Shown one piece after another: positions 10,629 to 22,240 of a DNA stretch of 64,000 bases; the stretch's first letter is position 1; every line of letters begins with the position of its first letter. The position numbers and the translations under genes were made by a program. The DNA is from Gonocerus acuteangulatus (taxonomy: Eukaryota; Arthropoda; Insecta; Hemiptera; Coreidae): positions 118,303,602-118,367,601 of the forward strand of contig OX328123.1 of assembly GCA_946811695.1 (NCBI GenBank). Direction: 5' to 3'. Under the pieces are notes generated by a model. That model searched no databases, had not been told where the DNA came from, and was given only the letters and a program-made list of their open reading frames with translations.

Positions 10629-11378
10629 TATATTTCTAACAATGAATTGTTTTTCTTATTTTAATTAATCTGTTTTATTGTCAAATACATTATCCAACTA
10701 TAAGCAATGAAAAAATAGGAATAAAAACAGACAAAAAGAACCGTTCGAATAAACGAAATTACTTCAAAGTTTAAGCACTTATTTCTCCGATTGACATCGC
10801 TTATTCAAAACTTTGTTCAGAACCTTTTTTGTAGAGCATTTAGTAAGCTTTCGAATGGTAACCTTTTGCTTCGCAAGATTTTCAACCGCTTTCGAGATAA
10901 TAATGAAAGTATACGAAGTTCCCAAAACTCTTCATGTCTGTTCATAAGATATTTTATTCTAACCCTTCCTTAACTCCAAACGTAACAGAAATTTCAACAT
11001 ATTAGTTTTAATAAAAGTAGAACATGCAGATAATGTTTCAACTGAATCCCGTGATTCTAAGTACCCAAACCAAAAACGGTATTCAAAAACTATTTTTCTA
11101 ATTTTCTCGAAAACGGTTAAAGCTATCGCCTTGAAAATGGTTACATTCGTTTTCCTAGCCCAAGAAGCCTATAAAAAGAGTACTTACAAGCTTATGAACT
11201 CAAAAACGTAAGCGTTACGATTTTTTTGCGCGAATTTCGCCCCAAACGCCATCTTCCAGTGGGCGGATTTTGCTAGTTAACGAACTTGACCTTTCAAATT
11301 GGACGACAGATTTTTGTACCAAATTTCATCAAAATCGGATCATAAGGGAGGCCAGAAATCCGCGAACAGGCAAATATA

Positions 11379-11421
<43 letters not shown>
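11379..11421. repeat. (TA)n core of copy A
   Basis: TA tract between the conserved AAATTTCATCAAAATCGGA block and the 3' arm. The same position is occupied by TA tracts in the other family-1 copies. Confidence 0.95.
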
Positions 11422-11424
<3 letters not shown>

Positions 11425-11570
11425 AATTTTAAGCACCGTTATTTTCGGTCTCTAGGGGTTCTGAAACGCGAAATTTTCTAGTCGACACTTCCGGATTGTT
11501 TCATGAGATCAACCTTATAAGCGGGGTTCCTCCCTATGGGGAGAAAGGAACCGCGCTTAAACAAAACAAA

Positions 11571-11611
11571 AAGTCCGACTCGCAGGAACTGCGTCATCTT
11601 AGCGCGGTTCC

Positions 11612-11647
<36 letters not shown>

Positions 11648-13068
11648 GGCACAAATACATCTAGGTCATTAGCGCCGACATCCAGGGTGTAGCGAGGAAT
11701 TTCACCAGCGAGCCGTGGGATGATAAAATTCCTGCCGGAGGTTGGGAATCGAACCCACCATCTCCCGCTTATGAATCCAAGGCGCTAGCCATTAGACCAC
11801 GGGAGACCCCGGTTCCTGTTCATATCCCTATTCTCATTTGAAAAGCATAGAATAGAAACAGATAATATTTTCCTCGGCCTTTGTTCAAAGGGTTTTATGG
11901 CTATACCTGCGGTCAGGTCCGCAAGACCCTAGAATCCTCTTCTACCGATACTTCATTTCATACGTTTCAATGAATTGGAAAATATCAAATATTTTCACAC
12001 ATTCCTGTGTTCTTTTACTATAGTAATAATTCTACAGATAAAATCAATTAAAAAATAAAATAAAAAAACCAACAGCATAAAGGCAATTGAAAATATTCAA
12101 AAGACGTCAACGAATCTTTTTCTCTTGGCAAGCTATATTTCTAACAATGAATTGTTTTTCTTATTTTGCCTAATCTGTTTTATTGTAATATACATTATCC
12201 AACTATAAGCAATTAAAAAATACAAGGAATAAAAACAGACAAAAAGAACAGTTCGAATAAGCAAAATCAATTACTTTAATGTTTTAAGCACTTATTTCTC
12301 CGATTGACATCGCCTAATCAAAACTTTCATCAGAACCTTTTTTGTAGAGCATTTAGTAAGCTTTCTAATGGTATTCTTTCGTTTACCAAGATTCTCTACC
12401 TTTTTCGAGATATTAAGGAAAATATACAAAGTTACCAAAACTTTTTAAGTCTGTTAATAAAATATTTTATTCTAACCCTTCCTTAACTCCAAACGTAACC
12501 AAAATTTCAACATATTAGTTTTAATGAAATTAGAACATGCAGATAATGTTTCAACTGAATCCCGTGATTCTAAGTACCCAAACCAAAAACGGAATTCAAA
12601 AACTATTTTTCCAATTTTCTCGACAACGGTTAAAGCTATCGCCTTGAAAATGGTTCCATTCGTTTTCCTAGCCCAAGAAGCCTATAAAAAGAGTACTTAC
12701 AAGCTTATGAACTCAAAAACGTAAGCGTTACGATTTGTTTTGCGCGAATTTCGCCCCAAACGCCATCTTCCAGTAGGCGGATTTTGCTGGTTAACGAACT
12801 TGACCTTTCAAATTGGACAAAGGATTTTTGTACCAAATTTCATCAAAATCGGACCATTCGTCTTCTAGCTAGAGAGCGAACAGACAAATATATATATATA
12901 TAAATAAATATATACATATATATATATATACAAATTTGAACCACCGTTATTTTCGGTCTCTAGGGGTTCTGAAACGCGAAATTTTCTAGTCGGCACTTCC
13001 AGTTTGTTTCATTGTATCAACCCTATAAGCGGGGTTCCTCCCTATGGGGGAGGGAGGAACCGCGCTAA
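11571..13068 (+). mobile_element. Helentron-like non-autonomous element, family 1, copy B
   Basis: Starts only 12 bp after the end of copy A with the same CCGACTCGCAGGAACTGCG terminus and TTAGCGCGGTTCC. It ends at a perfect 11-bp-stem hairpin (GGTTCCTCCCT / AGGGAGGAACC) followed by GCGCTAAAA at 13,031-13,070. Core TA tract at about 12,884-12,930. A tRNA-SINE has inserted next to its 5' end. No protein is encoded. The orientation is the same as in A and C. Confidence 0.75.
11611..11810 (-). mobile_element. tRNA-derived SINE (minus strand)
   Basis: Read on the minus strand from about 11,810, a Pol III A-box-like TGGTCTAATGGCTAGCG is followed by a B box GGTTCGATTCC about 50 bp on. A unique body comes next, then a 30+ nt poly(A) tail (plus-strand T run, 11,613-11,645). 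The flanks CGGTTCCAG (left) and CGGTTCCTG (right) look like a 9-bp target duplication with one mismatch. The arms do not form a full tRNA cloverleaf, so it is a SINE and not a tRNA gene. Confidence 0.8.
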
Positions 13069-13117
13069 AAAGAAACAACCTTTATGAATAGTAGAAGAAG
13101 AAAAGGAAAAACAAAAA

Positions 13118-14334
13118 AGGCCGACTCGCAGGAACTGCGTCATCTTAGCGCGGTAACATCTCGAAGAAATTGAATAGATTAGCATCACAAATCACAGGAA
13201 ACTGACAGTAGTCAACTTACACAGAAGCGGATAATTCTTAATCTGTATAAATCAATACAATTATGTACTGAAAACGTACTTACTCTTTGACTACTTCTGC
13301 GAAGGCTCTATTCTAAACAACCAAAAATTCCTTGTCATTTTATGTTGTTTTACTAGCAAATTCGTTTTACTGTTATAATCAACTGTAAATACGTACTTCA
13401 TGGCGAATTAAATTCCATTCTGTCGTGGATTAAATCTTTCTATAAAATAAGAAATAACGGTACCTTCAGTTTGAAGCTATGAGGAAGGTTACATAGATGG
13501 ATAATTCAAAACAACCTACGTCATCATAATTAGCCACTGCCATCATGATTACCACAGCCACTCTAAACTTATTATGAATACTTTAGACCGTTTCTTAGCT
13601 TATATTACTACAATACTAATTTTACTGATAAATGCAATTTAAAAGTAGAAACAACCAACTAAAAAGTGAAGGAAAGAAAGAGAAAAAACATTTTAAAACA
13701 ACAAAACAAACACTTTTTAAGTTTTAAGCGCTTATATCTCTCATTGACGTTGCCCATCGAATATTGCTTCAGAACCTTTTTCTAGAGAATTTAGTAAGCA
13801 TTCGAATGGTAACTTTTCACTTACTACGATTTCCCAACCGTTATCGAGATATTTACGAAAAATGTATGGAGATCCGAAAACTTTTCATGTCTATTAATAA
13901 TTTTTTTTTTTTCCGCATACTTCCTTATATCCAAATATAACCAAAATTTAAACATCTTAGTTGGGACTAATTTCCAAGATGTAGAAAATATTTCAATTGA
14001 GTCCCGCGATTCTAAGTACTCACAAAAAAATAATGACTTACAAAAACATTGATTCCACTTATCTCAGAAACGGTTAAAGCTACCGCCTTGAAAATGGTTT
14101 CATTCGTTTTCCTAGCCCAAGAAACCTATAAAACAAGTACCTGCAAGCATTTGACCTCAAAAACGTAAGTGTTACGATTTTTTTTTGCGCGAATTTAGCC
14201 CCAAACACTATCTTCTAATGGTCGGATTCTGCTGGTTAACGAACTTGACCTTTCAAATTAGACGACAGATTTTTCTACCAAATTTCGTCAAAATCGGACT
14301 ATTTTTGAGTTTGCTAGAGAGCGAACAGACAAGC

Positions 14335-14389
<55 letters not shown>

Positions 14390-14571
14390 AATTTTAGCCA
14401 CCTATATTTTCGTGATCTATAGGGTCTGAAACGTGAAAGTTTCTAGTCGGCACTTCCGGATAGTCCACCTCATAAGCGGGTTCTCCCTATGGAGATAGAG
14501 AGTAACCGCTTATGAGGTCCACCTCATAAGCGGGTTCTCCCTATGGAGATAGGGAGTAACCGCGCTAAAAG
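13118..14571 (+). mobile_element. Helentron-like non-autonomous element, family 1, copy C
   Basis: Begins GGCCGACTCGCAGGAACTGC about 50 bp after copy B and ends GTAACCGCGCTAAAA at 14,556-14,570. Core TA tract 14,340-14,387. The 3' terminal hairpin is present twice in tandem (about 14,465-14,518 and 14,516-14,570). The first copy reads into CGCTTATGAGGT instead of terminating, as if a terminus was read through and repeated. No ORF. The internal block with TTTTTGTAGAGAATTTAG matches copies A, B and the copy at 30.5 kb. Confidence 0.75.
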
Positions 14572-14574
14572 CGC

Positions 14575-14947
14575 GTGTTATTTTGTATATAATATAATTG
14601 GCCATAAATATCTTTAGTCATAGAACTTGATTGGTGGGTGGATCTTCATTGTTTAAGGAATCCAGTGAATTGCATGCTGACATTATGAAGCAGTAGATCT
14701 TGTTGAGTTTCTCTGTGTTATCTATTTGAAGTATTTCTTGTATTTTGTGTACATCACTTGGCGCAGAGAGAAATGATCTTAAATATTTGTGTCTGTTTTC
14801 TATTAGGTTTTCACAGTAGAGAAGGAATTGGAACAGGCTGTTAGAGATAACTTGGTTACAAAAAGTGCAGGTTTCCTGAGCTTTTAAGTAGAAATTTTTG
14901 TTTTTCGTGCAGAGCTTAATTAATTCGGGACTTGCAACTCTCAACTG
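14575..14947 (-). pseudogene. LINE ORF2 C-terminal fragment
   Basis: A 108-codon minus frame contains LCTKNKNFYLKAQETCTFCN and FLLYCENLIENRHKYL. A cysteine pair followed by a cysteine in a leucine-rich tail is typical of the end of CR1/RTE-group LINE proteins. It lies on the same strand as, and downstream of, the LINE remains at 15,946-18,454, so it is probably the separated C-terminus of that element. The 3' tail is not clear. Confidence 0.5.
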
Positions 14948-14956
14948 ACTTACTGC

Positions 14957-15100
14957 TCTTAGCTTTTAGCGCGGTTACTCCCTATCTCCATAGGGAGAAC
15001 CCGCTTATGAGGTTGACCTCACGACGCAATCCGGAAGTGCCGACTAGAAACTTTCACGTTTGAGACCCTATAGATCACGAAAATATAGGCGGCCCAAATT

Positions 15101-15161
<61 letters not shown>

Positions 15162-15305
15162 GCTTGTCTGTTCGCGCTCTAGCAAGCTCAAAAATGGTCC
15201 GATTTTAACGAAAATTGGTACAAAAATCTGCCGTCTAATTTGAAAGGTCAAGTTCGTTAACCAGCAGAATCCGCCCACTTGAAGATAGTGTTTGGGGTGA
15301 AATTC
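14957..15305 (-). mobile_element. Helentron-like family 1 fragment (3' end)
   Basis: Minus-strand 3' part only: TTTTAGCGCGGTT with the hairpin at the plus-strand left edge, TA tract 15,105-15,158, then the AAAATCGGACCAT-type block in reverse. It stops at about 15,305, so the 5' half is missing. It sits inside the broken minus-strand LINE. Confidence 0.7.
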
Positions 15306-15600
15306 GTCATAAATTCGTATAGATATATCAAATACTATTGCTTGCTACTTTATCTTTCTGTAATATGTCGCTAGGATGTTATTGATAATTGTTTAGACGA
15401 AAGTATGGGTTTTGTGCTGTAGTGAGACAGGATATGCATTAAATATGGATATTTACACCGGGAACAGCAAGAAACCACGTCCTAATTAAAACCTAGGAGA
15501 ATGGATTGTTTTTATCACAGATTATTTATTTCCTTACTGCATTATGTAATTATAAATGTCACAAAGAGTAAAAATATTTCTTCGTAAATTTGAAGTTGAG
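15306..15600. other. Unassigned DNA between insertions
   Basis: No recognisable repeat or frame. Confidence 0.35.
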
Positions 15601-15602
15601 TA

Positions 15603-15900
15603 AACGGGCTAATGATCAAATATTACAGTCGTGTAACTCACGAGTACCTAATGACTAACAAGGACAAACCGACGTGCCGAACATGTAACTCAGAACTAAC
15701 AATCAATCATATACTGACTAACTGCTATTTAAGACAGAACCTTGATGTACCTATTGACCTGACAGAACTCCTCGGAGATGACAGCCACCACATTGATACA
15801 ATACTCAAACATTTAAAGGACATAAACATTTACAACAATATCTATGTAAATACCAAGTCAAAGTATCTGGTTAAAATATTTTAAAATTATTATATAAGAA
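15603..15900 (+). pseudogene. I-like LINE C-terminal fragment
   Basis: The plus frame 15,612-15,884 reads THEYLMTNKDKPTCRTCN, then TINHILTNC and LDVPIDLTELLGDDSHH. This is the C-x2-C-x7-H-x4-C knuckle and tail of the WLPGHED-type I-like LINE family, also present at 34.4, 53.4 and 60.1 kb. RNase H is missing, so it is 5'-truncated. Confidence 0.8.
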
Positions 15901-15945
15901 CATGTTTTAGGAATATGCTCGACTAAACCTACCTTACATCGCCCT

Positions 15946-18454
15946 CTACTGAAAAGACCGAAAAACTGCACTTCGCCTCAGGAACTTTAGCTGCACCACT
16001 TCAATAGCATCCAGGTATCTGAAGCTCCATATTTCAGAGGATTAGAGAAGGGTTGAAGTCACCATAGAACCGAAAAAAGCTATTTTTTTCCCCATGAATC
16101 GCTTCTGCCTTTTCCCAAAATCTCCAGTACTTTTCCCGTGGCAACAGAGGACTTCTGGATAAAATGTTCAGATGCCTTACTAAATTTTCCTGAGGAAGTT
16201 AAAGGTACTCCTAAGTAAGTATAGGCCTTGGTGTATTCCAGCTTTTTCTCCTGCCAGTAAAGTGGCTTGAGTTTCATCCTAGGGGATTTATAGAATACCA
16301 CAACCTTGGATTTTTCCTCATTTACAATTAGGGTGTTCTTTTCGCAGTACTTTTGTAGGATGTTCAATTTCTTTTGTGCTTCTTCCCAAGTATTACTTAG
16401 AAGAATAATGTCATCTGCTAGTAAGAACATTTTAACTTCATGAGTGCTATCGATGCTTATGCCTGAGGCTCCATTATCATGGAAAAATTGGATTATATCA
16501 GATATGAACTAGGTAAAAAATGTTGGGCTAAGGCCTTCCCCATGAAAGAGGCCAGATGTTATATCTATGTTTTCGGAGAGTTGTCCTTTGATTGTGATTT
16601 GAGTTGTAGCATTGTCATACAGCAGCTTCATTATCCTTATGAGTTTCCCTCCAAGTCCGAATGAAAAGAGTTTCTCCCATAGTAGATTGTGGCTGATGGA
16701 TTCGAAGGCTTTCCTGAAGTCTATAAATGCAGCATATAAGTAGTTGCCTTCTGATCTAAATTTAATACCGACCAGAGACATTAATGTGAAAATGTGGTCC
16801 GTGCATCCTCTACCACTCCTAAACCCTGCTTGTTCTTCAGGTATAAGCCTTTCAGATCCGGCCCACTGAATAATCCTCCTTGCCAGAATACTGGTGAATA
16901 ACTTGAGGATTGTATTTAAGAGGGATATTCCTCTGTAATTATCAGTATCTTTCCTGTCTCCTTTCTTGAAGAGCAAATGTAGTTTTGATTTAGACCACTG
17001 CAGAGGGAATCTCACACTCTCCATCACTATATTAAATAGGTTGAGAAGATAATGCTCCCACTCCGGAGTGAGACTTTTGAAGGATTCGTATATGATATTG
17101 TCGAAGCCAGGAGCTTTGTGATTCTTGGATTGTTGGATGCAACATTGTAACTCCTCTAGTGTTATGTTACTTTCAAGATATGGATGAGTGACTGAGTAAA
17201 ATTGATTTTCGTAGATAGTTTTTTTCCCATAGTGTGATACATAAAATTTGCTCCATTCCTCTATTCCTATTTCGTTTAATTGGCTTTTATATGGTTTCAG
17301 AGAATTTATAGTAGTCCAAAACTGTTTGCTATTTCTAACCTCTCTGAGATTATTTATTGTGAGTAATCGGAGTTCAATTTTCTTTTGTCTTTTTAATTTC
17401 CTGTATAAATTTCTGGTAGTTTTCCTCGCCTGTTTATAATTGAATGAAGAGACAACCTTTCAGAATAAAGATTTGTTCCCTGCAAAATGTCCTCCTCTAG
17501 ATTATTTAAATTCCCTACATGGCTATTAAAATATCCGATCAAGATTAAACAAGTTGTTGGGAAGTCTGAAGATATTCTCGAAATAACACAAGATAACTCC
17601 TCAAGGCAGGTTTCTATATCACATACTGATGGAAAATAAATGTTGCCTACTGTTATCAAGGTACTATCTAGTTTGATAGTGATAAATATCCAATAACGAT
17701 TTTTATCCATAACGGTAACTTTCGGACTGATTTTATTGTGTACCAGAGTTAACAGGCCTCCACTACCTCTTCCTGGTTTAAATGTTTTAATAGCATTGGT
17801 GTGATATGGAGTACAGTCATGCAGCCATTGTGGGAGTGTAACGTTATCATCCGTGAGCCAGGTTTCCACGAAACACAGTATTGAGTTGTTTCCGAATACT
17901 TCACATTCGTAATTGCTTAAATTATATAAATTTTTAAAACCATTTATATTTTAAAAAGTAACTTTAAAGACTTGTTTTGTTAACGTATGTGCTTTTGGAC
18001 TGATAGTAGAAGTTTTAGTAGGTTTACGTCATGAAGATTTCCCAGGCATTGACGGAATTGATGAGCTTCTGAGATGGAACTTGAATTTATCGAGCTTATC
18101 TTCAGTTTTTCTTTTCTTATTATTTTGAATTCCGATTTCTTTGGATTCTGCTTGTGTAGGATTAGAAATAGGTGTAATGATTTCACATGCAAATTCTTTA
18201 ATTATATCTTCCACCTCGTTAAGTCTAAAATGAGTACCTCTGATTTTGAACAGCCCGTTTTTGTATGTAACAGATTGATCTAAATTTTTTAGCTTGAGAA
18301 TATATGAGTGGATTTTCCCACTTCCCTCTTCTCTACCCTCCGGGGTTTTATCGCGACTGATAAAAATGTTTTTATTTTTCAAAGACAGCTTGTGTTTGAA
18401 TATTTGCTCTTTAAATTTATAATTGTTTAAACAAACTAATATTCGCCCAAACAA
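15946..18454 (-). mobile_element. Decayed LINE of CR1/RTE-like type (ORF1, endonuclease, RT)
   Basis: Minus-strand element readable in pieces. 18,454-18,029 is an ORF1-like frame (FISRDKTPEGREEGSGK) ending in SSSIPSMPGKSS. Endonuclease starts near 18,000 as VTF-stop-NINGFKN and continues 17,869-17,393 (VETWLTDDN, GRGSGGLLTLVHNK, IGYFNSHVGN). The usual GDFN catalytic Asp has become Tyr there. RT is at 17,027-16,509 (DNYRGISLLN, EEQAGFRSGRGC, FIDFRKAFESI) and 16,430-16,080 (LLADDIILLS). A connection tail near 16,000 ends RYLDAIEVVQLKFLRR. There is no RNase H domain. Stops and frameshifts separate every block, so it is inactive. The clade call is tentative. Confidence 0.8.
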
Positions 18455-19081
18455 ACTAATTAAATATGATAAACAATAGAATACTAACTACAATAAAATC
18501 CCAAGTTCCAATTACTTTCCAAATGGTGAAGATTTAGTTTAGTGATTCGTAGTTAAACTGTTTTATGTCCAACACCGGCTGAAAGCGTCCCAAAGCACAT
18601 CATGAATCAAGAGGATGTAAAACGTTATATGATGGATCGAGTAAATCGGACATTTTAAGTTAATTTGAAGTTTTCTCACCGCGTAATGTTTCCTGTCAAC
18701 AAAGCAAGACAATCCAAAGTAAAATTTCAGGAATTTCCGATTAACAAGCATTATATTAAAACCCGTTGAGGTTAAACTTTTTTAAGAGATATTAAACTTC
18801 TATAGGAAAATGTTCTTTAAGCAGTGAGGGAAGGAATCTATTTTCCTCTGAAATAATATATAAGTTGATGCTGGCATAAAATTGTCAATGTATTACATTT
18901 TATGCTAACTTCAAAGAAATAATATAAATATCATACAAATTTTTTCTACCGCCCAGCGAGTAAAGTGCTAAACAACATACCCACAAAGTTTGTTAAGGGA
19001 TGCAGGGAATGTTCTAAGCTCTTTTACCACGGAGGACTTCAGCGATATCAGGCCCAACCCCCTTAAAAATATTACCATCGT
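18455..19081. other. Unassigned DNA
   Basis: No coding or shared repeat seen. A short purine-rich stretch precedes the A run at 19,082. Confidence 0.35.
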
Positions 19082-19107
19082 AAAAAAAAAAAAAAAAAAA
19101 AAAAAAT
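18950..19107 (+). repeat. Possible retroposed sequence ending in A(26)
   Basis: A moderately GC-rich 130 bp (CTACCGCCCAGCGAGTAAAG ... AACCCCCTTAAAAATATTACC) leads into a run of about 26 A at 19,082-19,107. This could be a SINE or retropseudogene. I see no Pol III boxes or target duplication, so the call is weak. Confidence 0.3.
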
Positions 19108-19326
19108 AATAATAATTTGTTCCAGGCAAAGTATTTCCTAACTTACTCCGCTGAAAATTACTTCCATTATCTTGAAATATTAAGGTTTTAATATTCTTAA
19201 TAATATAATAATCTTCAAAACTCAGAACCTTTACACAAGGCTTCTAACATGGAAAAATCACATTATAGAATTTATTCAATTAAGGGATTTAGAAAGTATT
19301 GTAAATATATTAATTTTTTGTGTGAA

Positions 19327-19328
<2 letters not shown>

Positions 19329-19384
<56 letters not shown>
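19329..19384. repeat. (TA)n microsatellite
   Basis: About 27 TA units without recognisable Helentron-like flanks. Confidence 0.95.
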
Positions 19385-19390
<6 letters not shown>

Positions 19391-20340
19391 GTTTTGATAC
19401 AGCATTTTCCAGCGGTCGGGTTTTTAACGTAATATTTTGCAGGTATCCCATCCTGCTTCAACGGATAGTACAATGTGTTTAAGATTAATAATTGACATGT
19501 TTTTAAAAGATTTAAAACGATCCAATAAAGCTGAATGGGAATCTCGCGACATATCAAGTTCAAAACCGACCACTGGATATTTATAGTTTTTTTAAGACGA
19601 TGTATGTGTTAGAGGTTATTACTATCTATTTCTGCGAAATGGCTTCTTTCTCAAATCAACAACAGTTCAGATGAAAAGGTTTCCGTTTATAGAGAAGCCT
19701 CGAAAGAGATAGTCCCATTGTGAAAATAAGAAAAATCAATACTCACGGAACATGAGATAACCTTCCGTGAAGCTCTTGCGTGGACAGGGAGCTTTTGGCG
19801 GCCTAGTAGAACGCATTGCGCCGAAGCGCTGGTCCCTATCAGAATTGGTGGAGTCTATTGCACAGTATGTTTCACATTTTTTCTATCCCAGTTTCTGTTC
19901 AACGTACTACAAAATATCGTGACAATGCTAGTAGCGAGATTTGAAGGCGTCATTTCAATTGAATTTGTGCACCATTCGATATTTTTGAGATGAAATGTCC
20001 TGAACATTGTCCACTCTTAGTAACAAATCTTTTTTCCAGTCGTGGATACCGCCAATATTTTTCTCTTTCAATAAATTACAATTGTAACTCCGCAAAATAA
20101 ATTTCACGGCGCTAGGAACCTCCGCGCCACGTAATAAATTGCAAGCTCAAGCCCCACAGAGGTGCAGGGAGGGGAAACCGAAGCTGTTGAATGCCATTCC
20201 AACTAACATTTTTTTAGAGCTAATTATTTTTAGAATACTGCTTTTCCATTTTATTTCTAGTTCTGAACATAAAACACCTAAATGTCTTTTTCTTTTAGAG
20301 GAAAGTATGACAATATTTTACGTCACTGATTTTATAGCTG
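19385..20340. other. Unassigned DNA
   Basis: Includes a more GC-balanced part at 19,740-20,160 with no domain or repeat that I recognise. Confidence 0.35.
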
Positions 20341-20344
20341 ACAA

Positions 20345-20660
20345 TTTTTTTATTTATTTATTTATTTATGAGCGACCGTAACTAAGGCGACTCGCTCAGA
20401 ACAAAAATTACATATATAATATACATACGAAAATTACATCTAATTAAATACAACTAATTAAATACAATCTTATTTTACACATTTTTGGCCAAATATACAA
20501 ATTGAAATTTATATACACATCTATTTATAAGAGAATACAATATTACAATATACTTGAATATATGAAAAATCAATATTATAATAATGCATGAAGTTTATAC
20601 ACATAATCAATTAAGTTGGTTGAAGGAGGTTTCACACTCCTGTTAGTTTTATATTGTCAA
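20345..20660 (-). mobile_element. LINE 3' UTR fragment
   Basis: The minus strand ends GCGAGTCGCCTTAGTTACGG, then TCGCTCATAAATAAATAAAT (tail at 20,345-20,372). This resembles the ends at 46,800-46,845 and 61,150-61,200 (GTCGCCATAGTTGCGA then (AAAT)n), so it is a 3' end of the same broad I-like LINE group. No coding part remains. Confidence 0.5.
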
Positions 20661-20681
20661 ATGTAAGATTTTAGTATAGTA

Positions 20682-20762
20682 CGGCTGACAATTTGATATT
20701 TCGTAGAAAGCCAAAAATATATAGCTGACAATTTGATATTTCGTAGAAAGCCAAAAATATAT
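20682..20762. repeat. 40-bp tandem duplication
   Basis: GCTGACAATTTGATATTTCG plus AGAAAGCCAAAAATATATA occurs twice in direct succession with essentially no divergence. The start of the unit also appears once at about 20,336. Confidence 0.85.
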
Positions 20763-22000
20763 ATGTTGATTTTAAATGATTTTTTTCAAAGCCTGAAATA
20801 TGTGTTTCAAGTAGTGATGTGATGATGAGACTGGTTTCCTAAATGGTGGCTGGTTTAAAGATCGGATCTACTATATATTTGTCAAATATCACTTACCCTC
20901 TCACTGACTGACTATCATCGCCCAGCCCAAATCGCTTGACAGAAAAATTTGAAATTTTGCGTGGACACTTCTTTTGGGATGTAAACATTCGCTAAGAAAG
21001 GGTTTTTTAATATTCAAATTTTTAAGTACTTTTAGAGGGGTTTGACTTATTAGTTTTAAAGAAGCATGATCGCCTTGGCAGAAAGGTCCATAGTATTATT
21101 TTTAATTGCGGTTAATTTCAATTATGATGGCAGTACTTGAATTACTAGAAATAAACTGTCCCTCGTGGAGTTTATGCTGAGGGACAAAATCACCATTTCA
21201 ATTGCGGTTCATTTCAACTTGTCCCTCGTAGCGTTTTCCTGTTGATGGTCCATCCGACCCCTTGCTCAGCCTCCTCACCCATCAGCTTCCCAAGTCAAAA
21301 CAATTCTTGTTAATGCTCGCAAATATACGTAATGGGTGATTCCAAATGACATCTAAGATACAAATTCTTAAATTTTAACGTACATTTCTTATTGACAACG
21401 ACTTTTCACCTGAACTGGTATAACTCCTACTGTTACTGATAACCTTTAGATAACGGGTTATCTTTAGGTTATCTGTTTGTTGACACAGGTCCAGTGCCAA
21501 AAACATTATTTGACTTTGATTACTTATCAATTGATGAATAACAAATGGTATGACGGGAACCACGCTATAATAAACTGCAAAAAATTATATAGTAGCGTTA
21601 ATTTTGATGACACATTGTTTAACGCAATAAAAAAACTACTTATCTGCCGTGACAAAGCAAGGGCATTAAGCTAGCGTATTATAAAATTTCTGGCATTTAT
21701 ATTTTCCAGCTGGCAGACTGATACAGTTACTTCCGAAAGAAGGGATTCACTCCGTAGGAGAGATGGCCCCACATGAACATTCATCACCGTCTATATTGTT
21801 CGCCGTCCTTATGTGTTAGCTATAAGGCCACTTAGCAGTAGGCGTTGACGGGAACCAGATACACTAGGAGCACTAAAGGACACTATAGCGTAGCAGAGCT
21901 TCTATAACAGATCGGATGGCTCCCATATCCGCACGTCCGCTCCAGCGACCCTTTACCCCGTCCACCTACCCCCCGCTTTCCACGGTGAGGCTTCTTGTAA
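20763..22000. other. Unassigned DNA
   Basis: A loose direct repeat (CAATTGCGGTT ... CTGTCCCTCGT) occurs at about 21,105-21,170 and 21,198-21,235. No coding region recognised. Confidence 0.35.
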
Positions 22001-22026
22001 ACGTTTTTGGAAGAAATACATTTCGA

Positions 22027-22240
22027 TTAAATAGAACCACCTACAACTTCAGGTCTCCGCCACAAATGATTTATTTTTTATTGTCAAAGCATCATGCTTT
22101 CAGAGTATACAGCTCCATCATCAGTGTTTCTACATCAAAGAACCACTTATGATGGAGCTGTAGTCTCTGAAAGCATGCTTTGACAATAAAAAATAAATTA
22201 TTTGTGGTGGAGCCCTGAAGTTGTTGGTGTTTCTATTTAA
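22027..22240. repeat. Large palindrome 1 (arms about 93 bp)
   Basis: Left arm 22,027-22,121 and right arm 22,149-22,240 are inverted copies with a few mismatches and a 27-bp loop. Each arm holds CTGAAAGCATG..TTTGACAATAAA on the appropriate strand. The left arm read on the minus strand carries CTGATGA followed by a small stem and GAAA, which resembles a hammerhead ribozyme core. Confidence 0.85.
22088..22124 (-). ncRNA. Hammerhead-ribozyme-like core (unproven)
   Basis: On the minus strand CTGATGA (22,118-22,124) is followed by a bulged T, a GGAG/CTCT stem and GAAA (22,098-22,101). A near-palindromic stem III (AGCATGATGCT) and T come next. Order and spacing fit the hammerhead consensus CUGANGA-stem II-GAAA-stem III-UH, except for the bulge. 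Stem I is weak. The plus-strand mate at 22,148-22,185 has CTTATGA instead of CTGATGA. Confidence 0.35.

Larger units (their letters stand above)
8859..11559 (+). mobile_element. Helentron-like non-autonomous element, family 1, copy A
   Basis: The 5' end is AGTCCGACTCGCAGGAACTG followed by TTAGCGCGGTTCC. The 3' end is a hairpin of GGTTCCTCCCT arms closing with AACCGCGCTTAA, so the distal arm is also an inverted match to the 5' TTAGCGCGGTTCC. The core has a (TA)n tract at 11,379-11,421. This matches the layout of HINE/DINE-1-like elements: subterminal inverted repeats, repeat core, 3' hairpin. No Rep/helicase ORF is present, so it depends on an autonomous partner. At 2.7 kb it is about twice the length of other copies because a segment is duplicated (about 10,385-10,450 resembles 10,810-10,880) around a mariner scrap. 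Confidence 0.7.
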
